From: Chitinophagales bacterium | Lineage (GTDB): Bacteria > Bacteroidota > Bacteroidia > Chitinophagales > BACL12 | Direction: 5' to 3' | NCBI GenBank assembly: GCA_014380545.1 | Contig: JACMJP010000362.1 | Location: 1 to 10,751, forward strand | Length of the DNA: 10,751 nt | Position numbers and translations under genes: made by a program | The notes under the pieces: model-generated | Databases searched by the model: none | Seen by the model: only the letters and a program-made list of their open reading frames with translations | Told to the model about the DNA's origin: nothing | Part shown: piece after piece, positions 1 through 6,433 of the stretch | Position numbering within the stretch: the first letter of the stretch is position 1 | How the letters are laid out: each line of letters starts with the position of its first letter

Positions 1-918
1 ATTTTGATCAACTTTGCTTGTATCGGGTTTTGTGAATTGATTATCTATAATAGCATAAATAATATTTGAATTATTTTGTGCTACAGAAATTCCAATTCTG
101 CCAACTCCATCACCATTCGGAAATCCGGAATTGGTATCTGTAATTAATTTCCATGTTTCACCACCATCAATAGATTTATAAATTCCTCCGTCACTTCCAT
201 TTTCAATAAAATCCCATGCTCTTCTTTCACGGTGCCACATAGCAGCATATAACACATTTGGGTTTTCAGGGTCAATATCCATGTCAATACCACCTGTATT
301 TTCATCAACATATAAAGTTTGCTCCCATGTTTTTCCGCCATCTGTTGTTTTATAAATTCCTCTATCCTTATTTGGAGAATATAAATGGCCGAGCACAGCA
401 ACATAAATAATATTATTATTTGAGGGATGGATAATTATTTTACCAATATGATGTGATTCCGGTAAGCCAATGTATTCCCAGCTTTTACCATTATCATTTG
501 ATCTGTAAATTCCGTTTCCTGCATAACTGCTTCTTGATGAATTTACCTCACCTGTTCCAACAACAATTAAATTATTTTGCCAGTCAACAGCAAAATCACC
601 AATTGTAATTACATCTTCATGATCAAATATGGGTGTGAATGATTGTCCGTTATTTTCAGTGTACCATAATCCTCCGCTTGCATAACTTACATAAAACTTT
701 GTCGGATCATTAGGATTTACATCTACATCAGTTACTCTTCCACTCATGATCGTCGGGCCAATATTTCTGAATTGTATATTGCTTACAAGAGAGTTTTCTT
801 CGAGTGTTTTTCTTTTTCCCAAGCCTTTCGTTCTTTCATCGGCAGAAGTCGGATTTACCTGCACAAATGCATGCATTGTTATAAATAAACCAAAAGTGAA
901 CAACTGAAATTTTTTCAT
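1..918 (-). CDS. Exported VPS10/sortilin-like BNR-repeat propeller protein (N-terminal part, cut by window edge)
   Basis: The reading frame is open from the ATG at 918 to the first base of the window and gives 306 residues without a stop, so the C-terminal part lies outside. The N-terminus (MKK, then a hydrophobic stretch to about residue 15-20) looks like a signal peptide, so the protein is probably exported. The body carries repeated Asp-box (BNR) motifs of the form S/T-x-D-x-G-x-x-W: YTENNGQSF near 86-94, RSNDNGKSW near 139-147, KTTDGGKTW near 190-198 and KSIDGGETW near 248-256. Each is followed by a strand with a P-x-N/D-x-x-x-x-Y pattern such as DPENPNVLYAAMW. This is the arrangement of the large VPS10/sortilin-type propeller proteins annotated in many Bacteroidota, often around 1000 residues. 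Substrate and function are not known; a glycosidase label would be a guess. A promoter-like element sits just upstream at 938-969, suggesting transcription separate from the sulfurtransferase gene behind it. Confidence 0.85.
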   Translation of the reverse strand, partial: MKKFQLFTFGLFITMHAFVQVNPTSADERTKGLGKRKTLEENSLVSNIQFRNIGPTIMSGRVTDVDVNPNDPTKFYVSYASGGLWYTENNGQSFTPIFDHEDVITIGDFAVDWQNNLIVVGTGEVNSSRSSYAGNGIYRSNDNGKSWEYIGLPESHHIGKIIIHPSNNNIIYVAVLGHLYSPNKDRGIYKTTDGGKTWEQTLYVDENTGGIDMDIDPENPNVLYAAMWHRERRAWDFIENGSDGGIYKSIDGGETWKLITDTNSGFPNGDGVGRIGISVAQNNSNIIYAIIDNQFTKPDTSKVDQN

Positions 919-937
919 ATAAAAAGATTATGACTTA

Positions 938-969
938 CAATGGTAGTAATTGCACGAGTATTTTACAAA
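938..969 (-). promoter_or_regulatory. Candidate Bacteroidota-type promoter for the VPS10-like gene
   Basis: Read on the minus strand, TTTG (969-966) is followed after 20 bases by TACCATTG (945-938). The consensus for the main sigma factor in Bacteroidota is a -33 TTTG and a -7 TAnnTTTG with about 17-23 bases between; here the -7 box has one mismatch. A start site about 7 bases further on would leave a leader of roughly 10-15 bases before the ATG at 918. The location in a 72-bp gap between two same-strand genes supports the call. This is pattern matching only. Confidence 0.5.
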
Positions 970-990
970 AAAGAAACGTTAAGAGATTTA

Positions 991-1830
991 TTAAAGCCCT
1001 GTTTCAATCCTTTTATCATTCCTGCTCCACTCACTCCAGGAACCGACGTATAATTTGACACCAATAATACCAGCTTGCTCCAGTGCAAGAATTGTATGGC
1101 ATGCTGTAACTCCTGAACCGCACTGGCAAATAATATTTTCAGGAGAAAAATCTTTTAATAATATCGCATATTTATTTTTCAATACTTCATCAGAAATAAA
1201 ATTACCATCAGCATCAAGATTTTCAAGATAAGGAATATTAATAGCACCGGGTATATGTCCTGCAATAAGATCTATCGGTTCACTTTCTCCTTTATATCCG
1301 TATGCTTCTCTTACATCAATTAATAAAGATGTCTTATTTTTTAATGCACTTTCCAAAGCATTCATTTTTATCATTGGCATTTTCCATTCGGTAACCGGGT
1401 AAGCAATTATAGTTGAAGGATAATTTATTTTATCAGTTACCGGAAACCCGATTTTAATTGCTGCATTTAATCCTCCATCAATAACATATATATGTTTATG
1501 ACCAACAGCTCTCAGCATCCACCAGAATCTTGCGGCTGCCATTGCTGCATTTTTATCATCATACACAAATACATTTGATTTTGTATTTATTCCAAGTTTA
1601 CCGAGTGTAATTGCAAATTGATGTATATCCGGTAACGGATGTCTTCCTCCGTCTGCCGCATCAGGTTTTTTATTTGATAATTCAGTTTCAAGATCAACAT
1701 GCAAGGCATTTTCCAAATGTCTCTCCGAATATCTTTTAAAAGCATCTACCCCACCTCTTGCATCAACTATCACTGTATTTTTATCATCCTTAACTGATAA
1801 AACTTGTTGGGCGCTTACAATTGGTTTCAT
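991..1830 (-). CDS. sseA: Two-domain rhodanese-like sulfurtransferase, 3-mercaptopyruvate type
   Basis: This 279-residue protein has the usual length and layout of the tandem-rhodanese sulfurtransferases. The N-terminal domain (about 10-135) is the inactive copy, with VDARGG near 22-27 and the conserved stretch VYDDKNAAMAAARFWW near 89-104. The C-terminal domain (about 155-279) has IDVREAYGYKG, then GHIPGAINIP near 191-200, and the active loop C-G-S-G-V-T-A starting at Cys237. CGSGVTA is the loop of 3-mercaptopyruvate sulfurtransferases such as E. coli SseA, whereas thiosulfate-specific enzymes carry a basic C-R-K-G-V-T loop. The expected reaction moves sulfur from 3-mercaptopyruvate to a thiol or cyanide acceptor through a Cys237 persulfide. 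Extra cysteines at 235 and 244 flank the active residue. No signal peptide is seen, so it is probably cytosolic. It starts 26 bp after the stop of the LtrA-family gene and is probably co-transcribed with it. The symbol rests on the loop and length only. Confidence 0.92.
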   Translation of the reverse strand: MKPIVSAQQVLSVKDDKNTVIVDARGGVDAFKRYSERHLENALHVDLETELSNKKPDAADGGRHPLPDIHQFAITLGKLGINTKSNVFVYDDKNAAMAAARFWWMLRAVGHKHIYVIDGGLNAAIKIGFPVTDKINYPSTIIAYPVTEWKMPMIKMNALESALKNKTSLLIDVREAYGYKGESEPIDLIAGHIPGAINIPYLENLDADGNFISDEVLKNKYAILLKDFSPENIICQCGSGVTACHTILALEQAGIIGVKLYVGSWSEWSRNDKRIETGL

Positions 1831-1856
1831 ATTATTTAATTTATGATAAATAAAAA

Positions 1857-3077
1857 TTAAATTGCATTATTTTTTTCATCATGGAATATTCTGTACCTCA
1901 CCCATATTCTTGTCCCTATATAAACCGGCGTTATTAATATTATTGCAACCACTAATAAATAAGTTAACCCACTTAAATGGTTACTAAAAAATGTAGTGAT
2001 CAGAATTGCTATTACTGCGGTGTATAACATGTAGCAGAATTTTTTCATTACCGGTATTTCTTCATCCTCCTGTTGCAAGGTATACGTAATTCCAATTATG
2101 CACAATAAGATAACTGCTACTGCAATTCCAAAAATATATCTTACATCATTGTGTGTTTGCATTTCTGTTTCACTCACTATCATACTGATAGAAGCACCGG
2201 ATGCTGCAAATGCACCAAGTAGCGGAATATTTAATACGTTATACAAGAGAAAGAAATTGTAACCGGGCTTCACTTCACTGTCTCCCGTCATATCAAAAAA
2301 TATCCACCATAATAAAAATGCGATTAAGATCGCAAGCATAAATGTTATCCAGATCATTGAACTCTTATCATGCACATCAGAAATGCCATTTACAATACCG
2401 AGAATATTTTCTCCTAAAACAATAATTGTAAACAGCCCAAATCTTTCTACCATGGATGCAGATGTTTGATATGTAACTCCCCTTCTTTTTAATTCCTTTA
2501 CTACAGAGGGCCCGGATATAATTACAACACCATAATTAATTGCTAATGCAATGCCCCATAAAATATTTGCTGTTGAAAAATCTGTAAATACAGATAAAAT
2601 AAATAACACTATTGATACGGGATAAAACATTACATAATACCTGTTTAATTTTTTATGGCTGGGATCATAATATCCTGCACTCCACCATAAAAAAGTAATA
2701 ATGCCCTGAATAATGGCAAATGCAATTGCAAAACTTTTATGATAACCATTAAATACATCATGCAGTGTAATTGTTACTGCTGCAACAGCAAGCATTTGCA
2801 ATAAAGTAAAATATCTTGTTCTTATCCCTTCACTGCCGTGCGTATCATGATAATAACTGCCGTTCATCCATGACCATAGTATTAATACAAAAATAAAAAA
2901 TACATAACCCAAACTATTCCAGGTCGGGTGCAGGGCAATATGATGTGTTAATTGTGCAATTGCAGCAACATACACAAGGTCGTAAAATAATTCCAGCCAG
3001 CTTATTTTACGCTCCTGTAATTTATCATCAAATCTTCTTGGCGGTCCCCACCAGATGTTTCTTTCTTTTTTATCCAT
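1857..3077 (-). CDS. LtrA-family (low temperature requirement A) integral membrane protein
   Basis: The 406-residue product is strongly hydrophobic, with about 11-12 predicted membrane segments between residue 27 and 393. Two hallmarks of the LtrA family (Pfam PF06772) are visible: the N-terminal WLELFYDLVYVAAIAQL (27-43), preceded by a short cytosolic stretch with WWGPPR, and ERFGLFTIIVLGENIL near 211-226. Length agrees with the usual 370-420 residues. The family is named after a Listeria monocytogenes locus needed for growth in the cold; its molecular function is not established, and transport is only a guess from the topology. The ATG at 3077 is preferred because the hydrophilic MDKKERNIWWG start matches the family. 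The gene is probably first in a two-gene unit with the downstream sulfurtransferase. It is divergent from the M23 peptidase gene, with only 20 bp between the outermost starts. Confidence 0.9.
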   Translation of the reverse strand: MDKKERNIWWGPPRRFDDKLQERKISWLELFYDLVYVAAIAQLTHHIALHPTWNSLGYVFFIFVLILWSWMNGSYYHDTHGSEGIRTRYFTLLQMLAVAAVTITLHDVFNGYHKSFAIAFAIIQGIITFLWWSAGYYDPSHKKLNRYYVMFYPVSIVLFILSVFTDFSTANILWGIALAINYGVVIISGPSVVKELKRRGVTYQTSASMVERFGLFTIIVLGENILGIVNGISDVHDKSSMIWITFMLAILIAFLLWWIFFDMTGDSEVKPGYNFFLLYNVLNIPLLGAFAASGASISMIVSETEMQTHNDVRYIFGIAVAVILLCIIGITYTLQQEDEEIPVMKKFCYMLYTAVIAILITTFFSNHLSGLTYLLVVAIILITPVYIGTRIWVRYRIFHDEKNNAI

Positions 3078-3097
3078 TGCGCTTCTCTAAATAATAG

Positions 3098-4546
3098 ATG
3101 ATGCGAAATTATTTATCTTTATCAAAAAAATACTCTATGCTAAAGATTTACATTTTTCTATTGATGATTTTCTTTTCAGTGTACACAACTTCTGCACAAC
3201 GCTCACAGGTTTTTGGCGGACAAGCAGCTTACAATAAAACCACTGAATGCATTTCAGAAATAAAACGCATTGAAATAAAACAAAAATTAAGTGCGAATAT
3301 TGAAATGCTGAAAGAACAGGGAAAATTACACACTGCGAAAATTTCAGGAGGCTCGCCGCTGTTTGAATTTCCCATGCAATTTGCACCGGGTTTTGATGAT
3401 TATGGTTTTTATTGTACTACAAATTTTGTTGATGAGAATGTGTTAAACCCCGGATTCATTACAGACTACAATTGCGGTTCAAGATCTTATGATCTTTCAG
3501 GATATAATCACCAGGGAATTGATTATGTGCTGTGGCCATTCGACTGGAACCTGATGCAGACAGGTGCAGTAGAAATTATCGCCGCCGCACCCGGAACAAT
3601 CATCGGAAAGTACGATGGTAATGAGGATGACCATTGCGCATTTTCGAGCGATGCGTGGAATGCAGTTTATATTATGTATGATGATGGCTCGATTTCATGG
3701 TACGGTCACATGAAAAAATTTTCTACAACAACTAAAAGTGTTGGCGAAACTATGGCCGCAGGTGAATATCTCGGCTTAGTTGGAAGCTCGGGAAGTTCAA
3801 CTGCTCCGCATTTGCATTTTGAAACGTATGATGCAGAAGGATTTTTAATTGATCCCTATGCAGGTGATTGTAATTTATTAAACACTGAAAGCTGGTGGGA
3901 AGATCAGCCATCTTATTATGATCCTAAAATAAATAAATTGCAAACACATTTTGCGCCGCCCGAATTCACTCCATGCCCTGATGAACATATTCTGAATGAT
4001 GCTGATGAATTTAACGCAGGTGATCTGATTTATTTTGTAACATACTTTAGAGATCAGCGCAGTATTGATCTTTGCGAATTCAGTATTACAGATCCTGATG
4101 GAATTTTATTCGATAGCTGGGAATTTTACCAGCCTGCAGATTATTATATCGCTTCATACTGGTATTGGTCATATCCATTTCCTGATGATGCAACAGACGG
4201 CATCTGGACATTCGCCTGCACATTTGCCGGAGAAACTTATACGCATGAATTTGTTGTGAATAATGGTGCAGTTTCAATAAGTAACGAACAAAATAATTTT
4301 TTATTAAATCAAATTGTTCATAATGACGGAATTTTACATTTGAATATTCAATCTGCTATTTCTTTTGATAGTGAATTCTTTATTACAGATAATAGTGGGA
4401 GAAAAATGTATTCTTCAGAGGAAACTCTTTTACCGGGAGAAAACTTTTTTGAAATCTCTTCTGATCTTGCAAAAGGTATGTATATATTTTCTTTGGCTGC
4501 TGATGATAGAGCGCATCGAATTAATAAAAAGTTTTTTGTGGAATAA
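3098..4546 (+). CDS. Exported M23-family metallopeptidase with T9SS type A sorting domain
   Basis: A signal peptide is followed by a peptidase M23 (LytM/lysostaphin-type) domain, an Ig-like region and a sorting domain. The M23 residues are complete: H138 and D142 in HQGID, H204 in WYGHM, and H238/H240 in APHLHFE. This predicts an active zinc endopeptidase, a family that usually cuts peptidoglycan cross-bridges or glycine-rich peptides. Residues about 285-390 form a beta-rich region with DATDGIWTFACTFAGETYTHEF, resembling the Ig-like domain often found behind M23 domains in Bacteroidota. The last 80 residues, including ITDNSGRKMYSS, KGMYIFSL and the final KKFFVE, fit a type A T9SS C-terminal domain, so the protein is probably moved across the outer membrane and released or anchored at the surface. 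The start is uncertain: the ATG at 3137 (residue 14) gives a more typical signal peptide, MLKIYIFLL to TTSAQ, than the ATG at 3098. It stands alone on this strand; the target is unknown. Confidence 0.88.
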   Translation: MMRNYLSLSKKYSMLKIYIFLLMIFFSVYTTSAQRSQVFGGQAAYNKTTECISEIKRIEIKQKLSANIEMLKEQGKLHTAKISGGSPLFEFPMQFAPGFDDYGFYCTTNFVDENVLNPGFITDYNCGSRSYDLSGYNHQGIDYVLWPFDWNLMQTGAVEIIAAAPGTIIGKYDGNEDDHCAFSSDAWNAVYIMYDDGSISWYGHMKKFSTTTKSVGETMAAGEYLGLVGSSGSSTAPHLHFETYDAEGFLIDPYAGDCNLLNTESWWEDQPSYYDPKINKLQTHFAPPEFTPCPDEHILNDADEFNAGDLIYFVTYFRDQRSIDLCEFSITDPDGILFDSWEFYQPADYYIASYWYWSYPFPDDATDGIWTFACTFAGETYTHEFVVNNGAVSISNEQNNFLLNQIVHNDGILHLNIQSAISFDSEFFITDNSGRKMYSSEETLLPGENFFEISSDLAKGMYIFSLAADDRAHRINKKFFVE

Positions 4547-4679
4547 ATTTATTTATTTCTTAAATTTTAAAATTAAGGTAGAGAAAATATCCAACTAATC
4601 TAAAAACATTTATCAATTATAAGGCTGTTTTCAAAGTTTATGAAATTTTCATATTTATTCAATACATATCTTTACTTTT
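4547..4679. other. AT-rich convergent intergenic stretch
   Basis: Between the M23 gene and the cargo pseudogene there is no coding signal on either strand. The stretch holds two AT-only or AT-rich palindromes, around 4563-4574 (AATTTTAAAATT) and at 4639-4653 (TATGAAA, a central T, TTTCATA). The second could form a weak hairpin and might end transcription from either side, but without GC pairs this cannot be claimed. A nine-base sequence, AAGGCTGTT, at 4621-4629 recurs at 5113-5121 on the other side of the pseudogene. Confidence 0.3.
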
Positions 4680-5083
4680 TTATACTTTAATAAATTTCAA
4701 AAAATATTGTCGTCCGGAATTATTTATTGTAATAAAATATATTCCGTTTTCATCAGCTGTGATTGCGGGGAGCGGAAAAGAATTTACTGTAATAGTGATC
4801 GCATCAGCAGAAAAACAGCCGTCAGTATCAATGGTGCTTTCTTTATTAGATACGCATCATAATCACCCTGGTTCAATGTAAAATCTCCATCAGATAAATT
4901 TGTTTCTCCAAAAGAAATAAATGCGCCTGACGGCAATTGCAAAATGGCATTACCCACATCATCGCCACTTCCGCCAACTGTTCTTTGCCATAGGATGTCT
5001 GGTGCCTGCGCATTTGCAAATTAACTGGCAGCACTGAGTGCGACTGTCAGCATAAAATTGTGAAATTGATTTTTGTTTTTCAT
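4680..5083 (-). pseudogene. Decayed T9SS-cargo gene (signal peptide stop, frame change, internal deletion)
   Basis: Translating from the ATG at 5083 gives MKNKNQFHNFMLTVALSAAS, then a TAA stop (5023-5021), then in the same frame FANAQAPDILWQRTVGGSG and on to DGDFTLNQGDYDAYLIKK. The part before and after the stop together reads as a normal signal peptide ending in ANAQ. The part behind it matches the repeat units of surface proteins in this phylum (W-Q-x-T-x-G-G-S-G-x-D ... G-E-T-x-S-x-D-G-D ... Y-D-A-Y-x-I-K). Around 4835-4850 the coding sense moves to another frame, which reads IDTDGCFSADAITITVN and ends with ENGIYFITINNSGRQYF and LKFIKV before a TAA at 4682-4680. That end has the look of a type A T9SS sorting domain. 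So the first repeat is joined directly to the tail of the gene, about 130 codons instead of the several hundred expected. A sequencing or assembly error could explain the stop or the frame change, but hardly the missing middle. Confidence 0.75.
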
Positions 5084-5099
5084 TGTAGTTGATTTTAAT

Positions 5100-5116
5100 C
5101 CTTGCAGAAAGCAAGG
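5100..5116 (-). terminator. Short hairpin behind the 5144-6250 gene, possible weak terminator
   Basis: CCTTGC (5100-5105) and GCAAGG (5111-5116) form a perfect six-base stem with a five-base loop. On the minus strand it lies 27 bp past the stop of the intact T9SS-cargo gene and 16 bp before the start of the pseudogene. Only a mixed A/T stretch, not a clean T-run, follows it, so its role in ending transcription is uncertain. It could equally be part of the old leader of the pseudogene. Confidence 0.3.
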
Positions 5117-5143
5117 CTGTTATAAATATGGATTTGAGATTGA

Positions 5144-6250
5144 TTATTTCGAAATAATTAATTTTTGCGATTGATTAAATTCAGCCGATTTTATATTCAA
5201 CAAATAAATTCCTCCACTTACATTATTACCGCTTTCATCATCTGCATTCCATGTTATTGCGTTTTCGCTTTCATTAAATATTCGATCCGCAAGGGTTTTA
5301 ATTAGTCTTCCATTCAAATCATAAATTTTAATTGCGACGTTTTGCGATTCTTCTAATCCAAATGAAATGGTTGTTGAATTTGAAAATGGATTAGGGGAGA
5401 TATTTATATTATTTTCAGATATTGAATTTGCAATTCCTTGCCTACAAACAATTTTTACTTTTGTATTGGCTGAAATAATGCTGCCACAACTGTTAGTTAC
5501 TTTGCATTTGTAATTTCCTGTAGTTTTTGCAATATATGTTGATCCTTGTGCTCCGGCTATATCAATTCCATTTTTTTTCCATTGGTATAGATAACCCGAT
5601 CCTACTGCAGTTAATATCACACTATCACCATCGCAAAATGATGTTGGGCCATCTGCACTTATTGAAACTGTTGGTGATGTGCAGGATGTTTCGCCGGTAA
5701 GGATTGGTTGATTGGGAATTGAATTATATGCGTAGTCTTTTATAGTAACAGTGGAGGATGTGATTCCAAGGGAAACATTTAACCTTGCCCAGGCATAATA
5801 AATAGTATCCCCAACATTTAGTTTAAGCCCGATATAACCATCACCAAAGCCCCAATGCCCAGAGTAGGAATTGTAACACTCACCAAATATACCAGTGTAC
5901 CAATGATTGCTTCGCAGGACCTGATTTGGCGCTCCATTCCATACACATGTTTCATTAATTATAAAATCGGAATTATGCTTAGCCGGGTAACCTGCCGATT
6001 TGGAAACACTATTTGAATTTAACGGAGTAATCTTTACAAACTTATTCGAACCGCAACGCCCCCCACCTGCTGTGGTATTCGTAATTTTAAAATCATTAAT
6101 ACCGTCATTATTTAAATCTATGTAAAGGGTTCCACTGGTATATGTTTCATCAGGATCAACATCCGTATAAACAATTTGCGCATTTGCAATACAAAAAGAT
6201 AAAATTGAAATATTAAAAGCAAGTAGCCTATTAAGTAAATTTTTTTTCAT
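5144..6250 (-). CDS. Exported Ig-like surface protein with T9SS type A sorting domain
   Basis: The product has 368 residues. Residues 1-24 are a clear signal peptide (MKKNLLNRLL, hydrophobic core, cut at ANA before QIVYTD). Residues 25-188 form a beta-rich domain with an acidic D-x-N-x-D-G motif (IDLNNDGINDFKI, 44-56), which may bind calcium, and it ends in YYAWARLNVS and KDYAYNSIPNQPILTGE; such domains are common in T9SS cargo but have no assigned function. Residues about 191-269 are an Ig-like module with SFCDGDSVILTA, YLYQWKKNG and NYKCKVTNSCG, of the kind found in Bacteroidota adhesins and enzymes. Residues about 280-368 are a textbook type A sorting domain: ISPNPFSNSTTISF, VAIKIYDLNGRLIKTL, GGIYLLNI and a final KLIISK. 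No catalytic residues are recognised, so a structural or binding role at the surface is the best inference. It is divergent from the sensor kinase gene and shares its 183-bp upstream region. Confidence 0.88.
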   Translation of the reverse strand: MKKNLLNRLLAFNISILSFCIANAQIVYTDVDPDETYTSGTLYIDLNNDGINDFKITNTTAGGGRCGSNKFVKITPLNSNSVSKSAGYPAKHNSDFIINETCVWNGAPNQVLRSNHWYTGIFGECYNSYSGHWGFGDGYIGLKLNVGDTIYYAWARLNVSLGITSSTVTIKDYAYNSIPNQPILTGETSCTSPTVSISADGPTSFCDGDSVILTAVGSGYLYQWKKNGIDIAGAQGSTYIAKTTGNYKCKVTNSCGSIISANTKVKIVCRQGIANSISENNINISPNPFSNSTTISFGLEESQNVAIKIYDLNGRLIKTLADRIFNESENAITWNADDESGNNVSGGIYLLNIKSAEFNQSQKLIISK

Positions 6251-6310
6251 AGTTTTTGATTTAAGAGTGATTTATTATTTGTTGATACAAAGTTCCGTAG
6301 TGTTTGCTCT

Positions 6311-6384
6311 TGCATCAACAGCATAAACATGCAGTTTAATTACCCGCAATACGAATCTGAGCTTATGCACCTGCATATTTATGC
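6311..6384. promoter_or_regulatory. Cluster of ATGC/GCAT half-sites, candidate operator
   Basis: Six copies of ATGC or its complement GCAT occur within 74 bp: TGCAT at 6311-6315, GCAT at 6321-6324, ATGCA at 6329-6333, ATGCA at 6365-6369, TGCAT at 6372-6376 and ATGC at 6381-6384. They form the perfect inverted repeats TATGCA-CC-TGCATA (6364-6377) and GCATA-TT-TATGC (6373-6384), plus GCAT-AAAC-ATGC (6321-6332). The dense part lies just upstream of the candidate kinase promoter and inside the region shared with the divergent cargo gene. Overlapping, symmetric half-sites are what a dimeric regulator binds. The NarL/LuxR-type regulator encoded at 9613-10248 is an obvious but untested candidate. 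Confidence 0.4.
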
Positions 6385-6386
6385 GG

Positions 6387-6417
6387 TTAAAAGATGTACC
6401 TTACAGGTGTAATTTTG
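6387..6417 (+). promoter_or_regulatory. Candidate promoter of the sensor kinase/regulator pair
   Basis: TAATTTTG (6410-6417) matches the Bacteroidota -7 consensus TAnnTTTG exactly. The expected -33 TTTG is poor: only TTAA is present at 6387-6390, 19 bases upstream, so activation by a bound regulator would be plausible. An inverted pair CACCTG (6368-6373) and CAGGTG (6404-6409) brackets the element, the right arm ending directly against the -7 box. The predicted start near 6423-6425 fits either possible TTG start of the kinase. Confidence 0.45.
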
Positions 6418-6433
6418 TTTTTAAAGCAGCTTA

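Noticed and set aside
144..404. Complete minus-strand reading frame of 86 codons
   Set aside because: It lies in another frame of the VPS10-like gene, whose Asp-box motifs clearly identify the true frame; the 86-residue product has no recognisable features.
3104..3126. Possible minus-strand promoter for the LtrA/sulfurtransferase unit (TAATTTCG, with TTTG upstream)
   Set aside because: The spacing between the two boxes is only 11 bases, well short of the usual 17-23, and the -7 box has a mismatch.
4639..4653. Palindrome TATGAAA-T-TTTCATA as a bidirectional terminator
   Set aside because: It has two G/C pairs at most and no following T-run; in DNA this AT-rich such palindromes arise by chance.
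5144..6250. Reading the IDLNNDG motif as a dockerin and the gene as part of a cellulosome-like complex
   Set aside because: Only one D-x-N-x-D-G segment is present and no second half-repeat or cohesin is seen; single motifs of this kind are common in T9SS cargo.
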